Positions 14,044 through 20,678 of a stretch of 20,678 nt of DNA are shown one piece after another (position 1 is the stretch's first letter; each line of letters opens with the position of its first letter). The DNA is from DATHRK01 sp035513295. Its GTDB lineage: Bacteria > Gemmatimonadota > Gemmatimonadetes > Longimicrobiales > RSA9. A program made the position numbers and the translations under genes. Location: positions 1 through 20,678 of the forward strand of contig DATKCH010000119.1 of assembly GCA_035513295.1 (NCBI GenBank). Reading direction: 5' to 3'. The notes under the pieces are model-generated. The model was not told the origin of the DNA. It did no database searches and worked only from the letters and a program-made list of their open reading frames with translations.

Positions 14044-14554
14044 GCGCCTGCGGGCCCTCCCGTGCTTCGCCGTCCTGGCCGCGGCGCTGGCCGGGTGCTA
14101 CGGATTCCAGGGAGGCGGCGGCTTCCCCCAGCAGGTCCGTTCGATCTACATCGAGGTCTTCGAGCTGGAGCGGAGCGTCGCTCAGGTGGAGCTGCCGAGA
14201 GAGCTCCGCGAGGAGATGCTGGACCGGCTTCCCGGCGCGCTCGGCGTCCGTCTCGCCGCGCAGGAGCAGGCGGACGCCATCGTGCGCGGCAGGATCAACC
14301 GCTACGACGACGGTACGCAGACGTACTCCCCCAGCACCGTCGGCCGGACGGTCGACGTGTCGGAGAACCGCACCGTCCTGGGAGTCCAGATCCAGATCGT
14401 GGACGTCGGACGCAACGTCATCCTCTGGGAGGACGCAGGGGTGTCGGGCGAGGGCGTCTGGCAACGCGACACGCAGAGCGCGGAGGATGGCCGCAGGCTG
14501 GCGATCGAGGTCATCGTCCAGAGGATCATCGACGGGGCCCAGTCGCAGTGGTAG
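14018..14554 (+). CDS. lptE: LptE-like LPS-assembly lipoprotein
   Basis: This 178-residue lipoprotein has a signal peptide ending in the lipobox ALAGC with C27 as the lipidated residue. The mature start, CYGFQGGGGFPQQVRSIYIEVF, resembles the C-G-Y-x-F start and first beta strand of LptE proteins. LptE plugs the LptD barrel and helps place LPS on the cell surface. A middle segment with AQEQADAIVRGRINRYDDGT (93-112) fits the strand that follows the first helix. The ATG at 14018 follows GGAGG (14004-14008) at good spacing and is preferred over a start at 13982. It overlaps the upstream lipoprotein gene. LptE proteins diverge strongly, so the name rests on layout, lipobox and weak similarity. lptD is not in the window. 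Confidence 0.75.
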   Translation: MRPGIRVSERLRALPCFAVLAAALAGCYGFQGGGGFPQQVRSIYIEVFELERSVAQVELPRELREEMLDRLPGALGVRLAAQEQADAIVRGRINRYDDGTQTYSPSTVGRTVDVSENRTVLGVQIQIVDVGRNVILWEDAGVSGEGVWQRDTQSAEDGRRLAIEVIVQRIIDGAQSQW

Positions 14555-15540
14555 GACCCGCCCTAGGCTCGCCGGCCCGCACCGCTCGTCCCTTCCGCCT
14601 CGCATCCCGGGGCAGCTCCCTCGCGCGCCGGCAGGCCGAACAGGTCGCCGGTCTCCTGCGCGCGGCGCACCCGGGGCTCGAGGTCGAGCTCGTCCTCGTG
14701 CGCACGACCGGCGACCGGATCACAGATCTCCCGCTCGCCCGGATCGGCGACCGCGGCCTCTTCACGAAGGAGGTGGACGACGCGGTGCTGCGCGGCGACG
14801 CGGAGGCCGCCGTGCATTCCCTCAAGGACCTGCCGACCCTCCTCCAGGAAGGCCTCGCCCTGGGCGCGATCCCGGAGCGGGACGACCCGCGGGACGTGCT
14901 CGTGTTCCGGGACGAGGACGCGCGCGGCATGAGGGACCTGCCGCCCGACGCCCGCGTAGGGACCAGCTCGCTCAGGCGCCGCGCGCAGCTCCTGGCGGCG
15001 CGGTCGGACGTCTCGGCGCCGGACATCCGCGGCAACGTCGAAACCCGACTCCGGGCGCTCGATGACGGTCGCTACGACGCCCTAATTCTTGCCGCGGCCG
15101 GGCTCCGACGCCTCGGACTCGAGGGGCGCATCGGCGCCCACCTTCAGCCCCCGGAGTGGCTTCCGGCGGCGGGGCAGGGCGCCCTGGCCGTGACCTGCGC
15201 AGCGGGCTCGCGGCGCGCGCTGAGCATGCTGGCGTCCCTGACCCACGCCGAGACCGCGCGCGCCACCGCCGCGGAACGGGCGTTCCTGCGGCGCCTGCAA
15301 GGGGGATGTCAGGTCCCGGTCGGGGCGCTGGCGCGCGTGAGCCCGGGGCTCCTGAGGCTGGAGGGACTGATCGCGTCCCTGGACGGCGACCGGATCGTGC
15401 GCGGAAGCGCGCACGGAGCGCCGGCCGACGCCGACGAAGTCGGGGAAGAGCTGGCCGAGCGCCTCCTCGCCGAGGGGGGTGCCGAGATCCTGCGGGCCGT
15501 GCGCGCCGTGGGGACGCCGGCCGGAACGGGCCTCGGGTAG
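14548..15540 (+). CDS. hemC: Hydroxymethylbilane synthase (porphobilinogen deaminase)
   Basis: HemC joins four porphobilinogen units into hydroxymethylbilane on the way to heme. The 330-residue protein contains LASRGSSLARRQAEQV at 18-33, TTGDRITDLPLARIGDRGLF at 53-72, the catalytic HSLKDLPT at 90-97 with D94, and GTSSLRRRAQLLA at 138-150. It also has the DIRGNVETRL segment at 159-168, and C254 in LQGGCQVPVGA, to which the dipyrromethane cofactor binds. The GTG at 14548 overlaps the end of lptE by 7 nt, and the first 15 residues are not conserved, so a later start cannot be excluded. Other heme genes are not adjacent. Confidence 0.95.
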   Translation: MVGPALGSPARTARPFRLASRGSSLARRQAEQVAGLLRAAHPGLEVELVLVRTTGDRITDLPLARIGDRGLFTKEVDDAVLRGDAEAAVHSLKDLPTLLQEGLALGAIPERDDPRDVLVFRDEDARGMRDLPPDARVGTSSLRRRAQLLAARSDVSAPDIRGNVETRLRALDDGRYDALILAAAGLRRLGLEGRIGAHLQPPEWLPAAGQGALAVTCAAGSRRALSMLASLTHAETARATAAERAFLRRLQGGCQVPVGALARVSPGLLRLEGLIASLDGDRIVRGSAHGAPADADEVGEELAERLLAEGGAEILRAVRAVGTPAGTGLG

Positions 15541-15551
15541 CCACCGCACGG

Positions 15552-16043
15552 ATGTCCGCTTCCCGCGACCCCCGCGCCAAGATCCTGGAGCGCGAGCCGC
15601 TCCTGCTGGCCTTCGGGCGGCCGCGGCAGGGACGGCTCGTGTTCACCAACGGCTGCTTCGACCTCCTTCACAGGGGGCACGTGGAGTACCTGCACGCCGC
15701 GCGCGCGCTGGGAGACGCGCTCGTGGTAGGCGTCAATTCGGACGATTCCGCCAACCGGCTGAAAGGGCCCGGACGACCGGTCGTCGGCGAGTCCGACCGG
15801 GCGCTCGTCCTGGCCGCCCTGGAATCGGTCGATGCGGTCACCGTGTTCGACGAGGATACGCCGCGGCAACTGGTGGCGGCGCTGCTGCCGGACGTCCTCG
15901 TGAAGGGCGGAGACTACACCGCCGAGGAGATCGCGGGGCGCGCGGACGTCGAGGCGGCGGGCGGAGAAGTGCGCGTGATCCCGCTGGTGGAGGGGCGCTC
16001 CACGACGTCGCTCATCCGGCGCCTCGAGGAGGCGGGGTCGTGA
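15552..16043 (+). CDS. rfaE2: D-glycero-beta-D-manno-heptose 1-phosphate adenylyltransferase (RfaE2)
   Basis: This 163-residue cytidylyltransferase-family protein corresponds to the C-terminal half of HldE. It would activate heptose 1-phosphate with ATP to give ADP-heptose for LPS core. Key features are FTNGCFDLLHRGHVEYL at 31-47 with the H40-x-G-H43 nucleotidyl-transfer motif, VGVNSDDS at 59-66, VKGGDYT at 117-123, and the C-terminal GRSTTSLIRR at 148-157. The kinase partner is encoded about 12 kb away at 2574-3608. It begins 11 nt after hemC and its stop overlaps the rph start as GTGA. Identity is firm from the full set of motifs. Confidence 0.94.
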   Translation: MSASRDPRAKILEREPLLLAFGRPRQGRLVFTNGCFDLLHRGHVEYLHAARALGDALVVGVNSDDSANRLKGPGRPVVGESDRALVLAALESVDAVTVFDEDTPRQLVAALLPDVLVKGGDYTAEEIAGRADVEAAGGEVRVIPLVEGRSTTSLIRRLEEAGS

Positions 16044-16756
16044 CCCGGCCGGGCGGGCGGCGGCCCGACGCCCTCCGTTCGGTGGAGCTGGAGGTAGGAG
16101 CCGCCCGGTTCGCCGAGGGTTCCTGCCTCGCCTCGTTCGGCACGACGTCCGTGCTGTGCACCGCGAGCGTCGCCGAAGACGTGCCGTACTGGCGCCGCGG
16201 CTCGGGGCAGGGCTGGGTCACGGCCGAATACGCGATGCTGCCACGCGCCACGCACCGCCGGACCAGCCGCGAGCGCACCGCGCCCCGCGGGCGGACCCAG
16301 GAGATCCAGCGGCTGATCGGCCGCTCGCTGCGCGCCGCCGTGGACCTTTCGGCCCTCGGCGAGCGCCAGGTCATCATCGACTGCGACGTCCTCGCCGCGG
16401 ACGGAGGGACGCGCACGGCCGCGATCACCGGCGCGGCCGTGGCTCTCGCCCGGGCCTGTTCGTGGCTCGTCGCACGTGGCGACATCGCGCGCTCCCCGAT
16501 GCGCGAACTGGTGGCCGCGGTGAGCGTCGGAGTCGTCGATGGCGAGGTGCGCCTGGACCTCGAGTATACCGAGGATGCCGCCGCGGACGTGGACCTGAAC
16601 CTGGTCGCGCTCGAGTCGGGCGGTCTCGTCGAGGTGCAGGGGACCGGCGAGGCCGGGTCCTTTTCCCGCTCGGAGCTGGACGACATGCTGGATCTCGGGC
16701 TGGCGGGCATCCGCGAGCTGCTCGCGACGCAACGCGCGGCGCTGGCGGGCGTGTAG
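16040..16756 (+). CDS. rph: Ribonuclease PH
   Basis: RNase PH is a phosphorolytic 3'-5' exoribonuclease that trims tRNA 3' ends. The 238-residue protein shows GTTSVLCTASV at 34-44, the arginine-rich loop ATHRRTSRERTAPRGRTQEI at 70-89 with the phosphate-binding R85, IGRSLRAAVDL at 93-103, and the active-site segment IIDCDVLAADGGTRTAAITG at 112-131. The C-terminal VDLNLVALESGGLVEVQGTG is also typical. The GTG start overlaps the rfaE2 stop. It is followed closely by rdgB, a pairing found in many bacterial genomes. Confidence 0.96.
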   Translation: MTRPGGRRPDALRSVELEVGAARFAEGSCLASFGTTSVLCTASVAEDVPYWRRGSGQGWVTAEYAMLPRATHRRTSRERTAPRGRTQEIQRLIGRSLRAAVDLSALGERQVIIDCDVLAADGGTRTAAITGAAVALARACSWLVARGDIARSPMRELVAAVSVGVVDGEVRLDLEYTEDAAADVDLNLVALESGGLVEVQGTGEAGSFSRSELDDMLDLGLAGIRELLATQRAALAGV

Positions 16757-16785
16757 CCGCGTCCTTGCCCCCGCCCGTTTCCAGC

Positions 16786-17391
16786 GTGCCCGGAACCCCC
16801 CTGCTCGTCGCGACCCGAAACGCCCACAAGCTCGCCGAGATCCGGCGCATCCTGCCGGCCCTCGCGCACGAGTCCCTCGAGGAGGCAGGGGTTCCCGAGG
16901 ACCCGGCCGAAGAGCTCCTGGAGAAGTCCCCGACGTTCCTGGGCAACGCGCTCGCCAAGGCGCGCCATTTCGCGCTCCGGACGGGACGGCAGGTGCTGGC
17001 CGACGATTCCGGGCTGCGCGTGCGGGCGCTCGGCGGGCGGCCGGGGGTGCGTACGAGGCGGCTGGCGCGCGACGAGGGCGAACCGGTCGTCACGGGCGCC
17101 GATGAGGCGAACAACCGCGTGTTGCTGCGGCTGCTCGAGGGCACGCCGACGGAGGCCCGCGGGGCGTACTACGTGTGCGCGGCCGTGCTCGCGGGTCCGC
17201 GGCCGGGGTTTCGGTCGGCCATCGGCACCTGCGCCGGTTCGATCGCGATCTCCGTGCGAGGAGACGGAGGGTTCGGCTACGATCCGATCTTCACGCTGCC
17301 CGATGGGCGCACCATGGCGCAGCTGGCGAATCGTGAGAAGGACGCGCTGAGCCACCGCGGAACGGCATTGCGGGCACTGCTGGAGGGCTGA
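16786..17391 (+). CDS. rdgB: XTP/dITP diphosphatase (RdgB/HAM1 family)
   Basis: RdgB hydrolyses dITP, ITP and XTP to monophosphates and so keeps deaminated purines out of DNA and RNA. Of 201 residues, LVATRNAHKLAEI at 7-19 gives the nucleotide-binding T-x-N-x-x-K motif, FLGNALAKA at 51-59 the next block, LADDSGL at 71-77 the catalytic aspartate, GGFGYDPIF at 161-169 the base-binding segment, and SHRG at 189-192 the end motif. The start is uncertain: GTG at 16786 gives a typical N-terminus, and TTG at 16765 adds seven Pro/Ser-rich residues. The usual SARY tetrad after PGV is replaced by TRRL, which is noted separately. It is the last gene of the plus-strand run. Confidence 0.92.
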   Translation: MPGTPLLVATRNAHKLAEIRRILPALAHESLEEAGVPEDPAEELLEKSPTFLGNALAKARHFALRTGRQVLADDSGLRVRALGGRPGVRTRRLARDEGEPVVTGADEANNRVLLRLLEGTPTEARGAYYVCAAVLAGPRPGFRSAIGTCAGSIAISVRGDGGFGYDPIFTLPDGRTMAQLANREKDALSHRGTALRALLEG

Positions 17392-17408
17392 CGCGGTCGC
17401 AAACCGCG
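17392..17408. terminator. Small hairpin between convergent rdgB and NHL lipoprotein genes
   Basis: CGCGGT (17392-17397) pairs with ACCGCG (17403-17408) around a five-nt CGCAA loop, directly after the rdgB stop and in the 28-nt gap between convergent genes. No T-tract follows on either strand. It could weakly end transcription both ways. The pairing is seen; the role is a guess. Confidence 0.3.
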
Positions 17409-17419
17409 CGCGCCGGGAA

Positions 17420-18517
17420 TCAGCGCTCGATGGTCGTGCGCCAGACCACGTGGTGGCCGGTGTCGGCGATGTAGAGCTGTCCCGCCTCCGTCGCGGCCAC
17501 CCCCCGCGGCTGGCTGAGGGAGGTACCGCCCGCCTCCATCAGGTCCCCGTTGAACGCCGTGTCTCCGGTTCCCGCGAACGTCGTGATCACGCCGGTCGAG
17601 AGATTGACCCTGCGCACGCGGTGGTTTTCGGTATCGGCGATGAACAGCGTCCTGCCATCCAGCGCCACGGTGAGCGCCGCCGGCGCGCGCAGCGCGGCGT
17701 CCCGGGCCGGACCCCCGTCGCCCCCGAACCCATCGGTGCCCGAGCCGGCGAGCGTCTCGATGACGCCGGAGGCGAGATCGACCGCGCGCACGCGATGCTC
17801 CAGAGCGTCCGCGATGTACAGGACGCCGGCGTGCAGTGCCAGGCCGGAAGGAGAACCCAGGCTAGCCGCGGTGGCGGGTCCTCCATCGCCGCCCGAACCT
17901 CTCACGCCCGAGCCCGCGACCGTGCGCAGCGTGCCGTCCGACTCCACGCGGCGCACCCGGCCCGAGCCGCTCTCGGCGATGTAGAGACGGCCCGACGGGT
18001 CGAGCGCGAGGCCGGCCGGGACGGCGAGCGGAGAACCCGCGGCGGTGACGCCGTCGGGCGAGACGCCCTGCGAGCCGTCGCCCGCGATGAGCTCGAGCGT
18101 TCCCGTGCCGGGGCTCAGGCGGAACACGGCGTGGTGCGCGCGGTCGCTGATGTACAGCGCGCCGAGGCCGTCGGGCAGCACCGCCGTCGGCCGCTCGATG
18201 CAGAGCGAGCCCGCGCAGGTACCCACGTCCGCGATGACCTCGAACGCTTCGCCGGCGCGGAACCGCTGCACCATCCTGGTGTCGTGGGACGCCACGAACA
18301 CGGTGCCCTCGGCGTCCGCCGCCAGGCCGCGAGGCCCTCCCAGCAGACTCTCCAGCGGGGTCGCGCCCACCGCGGTGCCCGCCGAGTCCGGGACTCCGGC
18401 GACCAGCCGCATCGTGCCGGGAACGTCGCCCAGTACGAGCAGGGGGTCCCCGCACGCGCCGGTCGCCAGAGCCGCGGCCCAGACCAGCGCCGACGCGGTC
18501 GCGCGCGCACCCCTCAT
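17420..18517 (-). CDS. NHL-repeat beta-propeller lipoprotein
   Basis: This 365-residue protein has a signal peptide ending in ALATGAC, so C22 is the probable lipidation site, although threonine at -3 makes the lipobox imperfect. The rest is a six-bladed NHL propeller. The repeated strand [LV]-[YF]-[IV]-[AS]-[DES] followed by H-x-V-x-R-type residues occurs near 73, 121, 178, 233, 291 and 348. Between blades lie G-x-GGDGGPA-x-x-A loops (near 206 and 263), a common feature of bacterial NHL proteins. Such domains usually bind proteins, glycans or other ligands, and no enzymatic residues are evident. The ATG overlaps the upstream PD40 lipoprotein stop, so the two are probably made together at the envelope. 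Specific function unknown. Confidence 0.87.
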   Translation of the reverse strand: MRGARATASALVWAAALATGACGDPLLVLGDVPGTMRLVAGVPDSAGTAVGATPLESLLGGPRGLAADAEGTVFVASHDTRMVQRFRAGEAFEVIADVGTCAGSLCIERPTAVLPDGLGALYISDRAHHAVFRLSPGTGTLELIAGDGSQGVSPDGVTAAGSPLAVPAGLALDPSGRLYIAESGSGRVRRVESDGTLRTVAGSGVRGSGGDGGPATAASLGSPSGLALHAGVLYIADALEHRVRAVDLASGVIETLAGSGTDGFGGDGGPARDAALRAPAALTVALDGRTLFIADTENHRVRRVNLSTGVITTFAGTGDTAFNGDLMEAGGTSLSQPRGVAATEAGQLYIADTGHHVVWRTTIER

Positions 18518-19713
18518 GGGATGGGCGTCACCCAGAGGTCGAACCCTCCGCTTCCCGAGCGGCGGGTGAACGCCAGCCGGGAGCCGTCCGGGGAGACGGC
18601 GGGCTCTCGACCGCCCGCCGTGGCCGGTACTAGCGCTTCGGCTCCGCCGTCGATTCCGATGGAGCGAATTCCATCGTCGGCCGCGAAGAACACGCGCGAC
18701 CCGTCCGGCGACCAGGCGGGCTCCCGGCCGAGGCTCAGGATCCTCCCGTCTGATCCATCGGGCCGGACGAGTTCGATCGCGGGACCGTCGGTCTCGTAAA
18801 GAATCTCCGTCAGTTCGCAGAAGGTCCCGAAGGCGCCCGACTGCGTGCAGGTGACGACGGTGGAATCCCGCAGCGCCTCGCGCGCGAAAGCGATCCACGC
18901 GCCGTCCGGGCTCCACGCGGGCGAGAGCCCGCCCTCCGTCCCGGCGATCGGGACCGGATCGCTCCCCGGCGTCCACAGCAGGAGTCGCCGCCCGTCGCTG
19001 AAGGCGACCGTCCCGCCGTCGGGATCCCAGGACGGCCCGACCTCGTAGATCCCATCGACGCGAATCGCCCGCTGGAACGGGAAGTCCCGCAGGACCCGCA
19101 CCTCGACCAGCCCCACGGGCTCGTCGCGGGAAAAGCCTTCCGGGCGCAGATCCAGCGCCGGATCGGCCGCCGGATCGGCGGCGCCGCCGATCTCCCGGAC
19201 CCGCAGCCGGCCTTGCAGGAGCATGGGCGCGAGGACGGCGAACTGGCCGTCGCAAGCGACCGGGAAGGGAGGCGGGGCGCACGCCTCCGACGACAGCAGA
19301 CGCAGGATCTGGAGGAACACCACGCGGCCGCCGTCCGTCGTCAGCGCGGGAGCTGTGAGCACCCCGGGGTTCATGGTCCCGATCTGGAGCGTCGGAAGCA
19401 GGGGCTCGGCCGGAGCGCCGCCGCCCGCGGGAATCGAAAGCAGGAGGCCCTCCGATTCGGGGAAGGGAGCGAAGCCGGGCGCGGAATACACGATCCGTGA
19501 ACCGTCCGCCGACCAGGCCGGCGCGTGCTCGTCGGTCGTCGAGTACGTCAGGCGCGCCGTGCCGGTAGCAGCGGGCCCGCGGTCGGCCGCGTCGAAGGGT
19601 TCCGGCGCGTCGCGGCACCCGCCCAGCGCGGCCGCGAGCACCAGCGCGGACGCCGCGCCTCCCGGACACGCGTTGGCCCTCGCGCGTCGTCCGGAGCCCG
19701 CGAGCCGCGCCAT
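18514..19713 (-). CDS. PD40/TolB-like beta-propeller lipoprotein
   Basis: This 399-residue protein carries a signal peptide with basic n-region (SGRRARA), an Ala/Leu core and the lipobox ALGGC, with C33 lipidated. The mature part holds PD40-type units of the form W-[SD]-x-DG-x-x-[IV]-x-[FY], near 67, 228, 266, 334 and 373, with less regular units between. This predicts a TolB-like propeller. An inserted region at 140-215 contains cysteines at 145 and 154 that could form a disulfide, as could C289 and C299. The start overlaps the TonB receptor stop as TGATG and the stop overlaps the next lipoprotein start. The tight coupling suggests a receptor-associated or surface/periplasmic accessory protein. 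No specific ligand can be named. Confidence 0.85.
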   Translation of the reverse strand: MARLAGSGRRARANACPGGAASALVLAAALGGCRDAPEPFDAADRGPAATGTARLTYSTTDEHAPAWSADGSRIVYSAPGFAPFPESEGLLLSIPAGGGAPAEPLLPTLQIGTMNPGVLTAPALTTDGGRVVFLQILRLLSSEACAPPPFPVACDGQFAVLAPMLLQGRLRVREIGGAADPAADPALDLRPEGFSRDEPVGLVEVRVLRDFPFQRAIRVDGIYEVGPSWDPDGGTVAFSDGRRLLLWTPGSDPVPIAGTEGGLSPAWSPDGAWIAFAREALRDSTVVTCTQSGAFGTFCELTEILYETDGPAIELVRPDGSDGRILSLGREPAWSPDGSRVFFAADDGIRSIGIDGGAEALVPATAGGREPAVSPDGSRLAFTRRSGSGGFDLWVTPIP

Positions 19714-20678
19714 CAGAAGGACAGCTCCAGGCCCAGCCGCACCTGCACCGGCTCTCCGAAGAAGAGGCTCGGGTCGAACCGGTCCAGCGAGGCGGCCAGC
19801 CGCACGCGGGCGTACTCGTCGGCGTCGATCAGGCCGTCGCGGTTCAGGTCGCCGAGCTCGCTGTAGCGGGGGGACTCGCGCGGGATCGGCGCGGCAAGCC
19901 CGTCCGCGCTCGGCCCGAAGACCTCCGCGTTCGAAGGCGAGAGCGTGCCGGTGGAGCGCCTGACGGCGAGCTGGTTCTCCCGTCCGAGGAGATTTCGACC
20001 CTCCGCCACGACCCTCCACGAGCAGCGCGAGCAGACCCCCAGGTCGTCGAAGGACCAGGAGACGCGCGCGCGCAAGTCGGCGGTCCACGGAAGGAAGCGG
20101 TCCTCCGTCCCGAACCCGGCTGCCGGGTCGATGCCCAGGATCGGCGTTCCGCTCCTGGCCTGCACGAACACCGCGCCGCCCCACGCGACGGCGTCGGCGC
20201 CCGAGGACCGGCCCAGGTAGACCGCGGCGTCGATGGCGTGGCGCCGGTCGAACGCGAGCGGCCGCTCGATCCTTTCCTCGTCGCCGTCGATGAGCGTATC
20301 CCCGAGCACGCCGGTGGACACCCCCTCGGCCTTCTGCAGCGCGTAGCCCGCGGTCACCCGGCCGAGCCCCCAGCGGGCGCGTACGGCCAGCTCGACGCCG
20401 TTCACCGTGCCGAAGTCTCCGGTCGTGAAGCGCCGCTGCGCGTCGCCGCCGAAGCTCAGGTCTCCGGTGGCGAGGTTTCCGAGCTCCTTCCGGAAGCCGG
20501 TGATCCCCACGGCGACGGATTCCCCGAACAGGTGGTCGACGCCGACTTCGTAGGCGGTCCCCCGTTCGAACGTCAGCTCCGGATTGCCCTGGACCCGTAT
20601 ATCGGTGCGCAGCGAGTCTCCGAGCGTGGTGTCGAAGAAGAAGCGGAAGTCGGGCGGCTGCGTCACGAGCCCGTAGGA
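19713..20678 (-). CDS. TonB-dependent receptor, C-terminal barrel part (5' end outside window)
   Basis: Only the last 321 residues are visible and the frame is open at 20678, so plug domain and signal peptide are missing. The segment NPELTFERGTAYEVGVDHLF matches the N-P-x-L-x-x-E-x-[GS]-x-x-[YF]-E-[VL]-G strand of TonB-dependent receptors. It is followed by alternating hydrophobic strands, a NLLGRENQ turn of the type N-L-[LF]-[DN], and a terminal phenylalanine in LGLELSF as in outer-membrane barrels. Unusual details are a perfect EF-hand-like loop near the C-terminus and a CSRC pair between late strands. Such receptors import siderophores, vitamins, glycans or peptides with TonB energy. The substrate is not visible here. 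Two coupled propeller lipoproteins follow. Confidence 0.88.
   Translation of the reverse strand, partial: SYGLVTQPPDFRFFFDTTLGDSLRTDIRVQGNPELTFERGTAYEVGVDHLFGESVAVGITGFRKELGNLATGDLSFGGDAQRRFTTGDFGTVNGVELAVRARWGLGRVTAGYALQKAEGVSTGVLGDTLIDGDEERIERPLAFDRRHAIDAAVYLGRSSGADAVAWGGAVFVQARSGTPILGIDPAAGFGTEDRFLPWTADLRARVSWSFDDLGVCSRCSWRVVAEGRNLLGRENQLAVRRSTGTLSPSNAEVFGPSADGLAAPIPRESPRYSELGDLNRDGLIDADEYARVRLAASLDRFDPSLFFGEPVQVRLGLELSF
19815..19850 (-). other. EF-hand-like calcium-binding loop encoded in the TonB receptor
   Basis: The 12 residues DLNRDGLIDADE fit the EF-hand loop at every key position: D1, N3, D5, G6, I8, D9 and E12. It sits before the last barrel strands, probably in an extracellular loop. 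A single dockerin/EF-type loop of this kind could bind calcium. The match is direct; calcium binding is inferred. Confidence 0.7.

Noticed and set aside
1..20678. CRISPR array, insertion sequence, prophage or toxin-antitoxin/defence genes
   Set aside because: No regularly spaced repeats, transposase or integrase motifs, phage genes or known defence domains were found on either strand; the region looks like chromosomal core.
1..20678. An in-frame TGA selenoprotein within the window
   Set aside because: All recognised genes end at full family length or are cut only by the window edges, and no TGA interrupts a recognisable domain.

Overview
The window comes from a GC-rich, diderm (LPS-bearing) bacterium. 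It encodes an Mla lipid-transport system, both halves of the split heptose-nucleotide pathway, LpxH, LptE, several outer-membrane lipoproteins and TonB-receptor or BamA-like barrels. Gene density is very high, with many 1-11 nt overlaps and GTG/TTG starts. The mix (TolB/PD40 and NHL propeller lipoproteins, a DUF5683-type protein, a peptidase-MA/propeller/barrel fusion, a TonB receptor with an EF-hand-like loop) suggests Gemmatimonadota or a relative. That is an inference from gene content; no 16S or marker gene is present to prove it.

Layout: (1) 1-2494, minus strand: mlaE-mlaF-mlaD, with mlaD cut by the window edge. (2) 2574-5321, plus strand: heptose-7-phosphate kinase (rfaE1), ridA, nfuA, ung. 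(3) 5411-5504: a selenocysteine tRNA (selC) with UCA anticodon, six-pair D stem and long variable arm, followed by recX with a strong Shine-Dalgarno. (4) 6206-8615, plus: lipid kinase of the DagK/LCB5 family, a DUF5683-like membrane protein, murI. (5) 8612-9349, minus: lpxH, convergent with murI. (6) 9350-9585: a divergent intergenic region with overlapping palindromes, a perfect TTGACA box and a hairpin. (7) 9586-17391, plus: YbgC-type thioesterase, a 1076-residue signal peptide / zinc-metalloprotease / beta-propeller / outer-membrane-barrel protein, an outer-membrane lipoprotein, lptE, hemC, rfaE2, rph, rdgB. (8) 17420-20678, minus: a translationally coupled set of TonB-dependent receptor (5' end outside the window), a PD40 propeller lipoprotein and an NHL propeller lipoprotein.

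Functionally most of the window serves the envelope. MlaFED moves phospholipid, LpxH acts in lipid A synthesis, RfaE1 and RfaE2 would make ADP-heptose for LPS core, LptE helps insert LPS, MurI feeds peptidoglycan, and the barrels and lipoproteins sit in or on the outer membrane. The rest is housekeeping: DNA repair (Ung, RecX), Fe-S delivery (NfuA), metabolite and nucleotide sanitation (RidA, RdgB), tRNA processing (Rph) and heme synthesis (HemC).

I found no CRISPR array, insertion sequence, prophage or classical defence system. The most unusual items are the protease-propeller-barrel fusion coupled to a YbgC gene, the tRNA-Sec, the hairpin that covers the unclear start of the lipoprotein gene, and the TonB receptor plus two-propeller operon.
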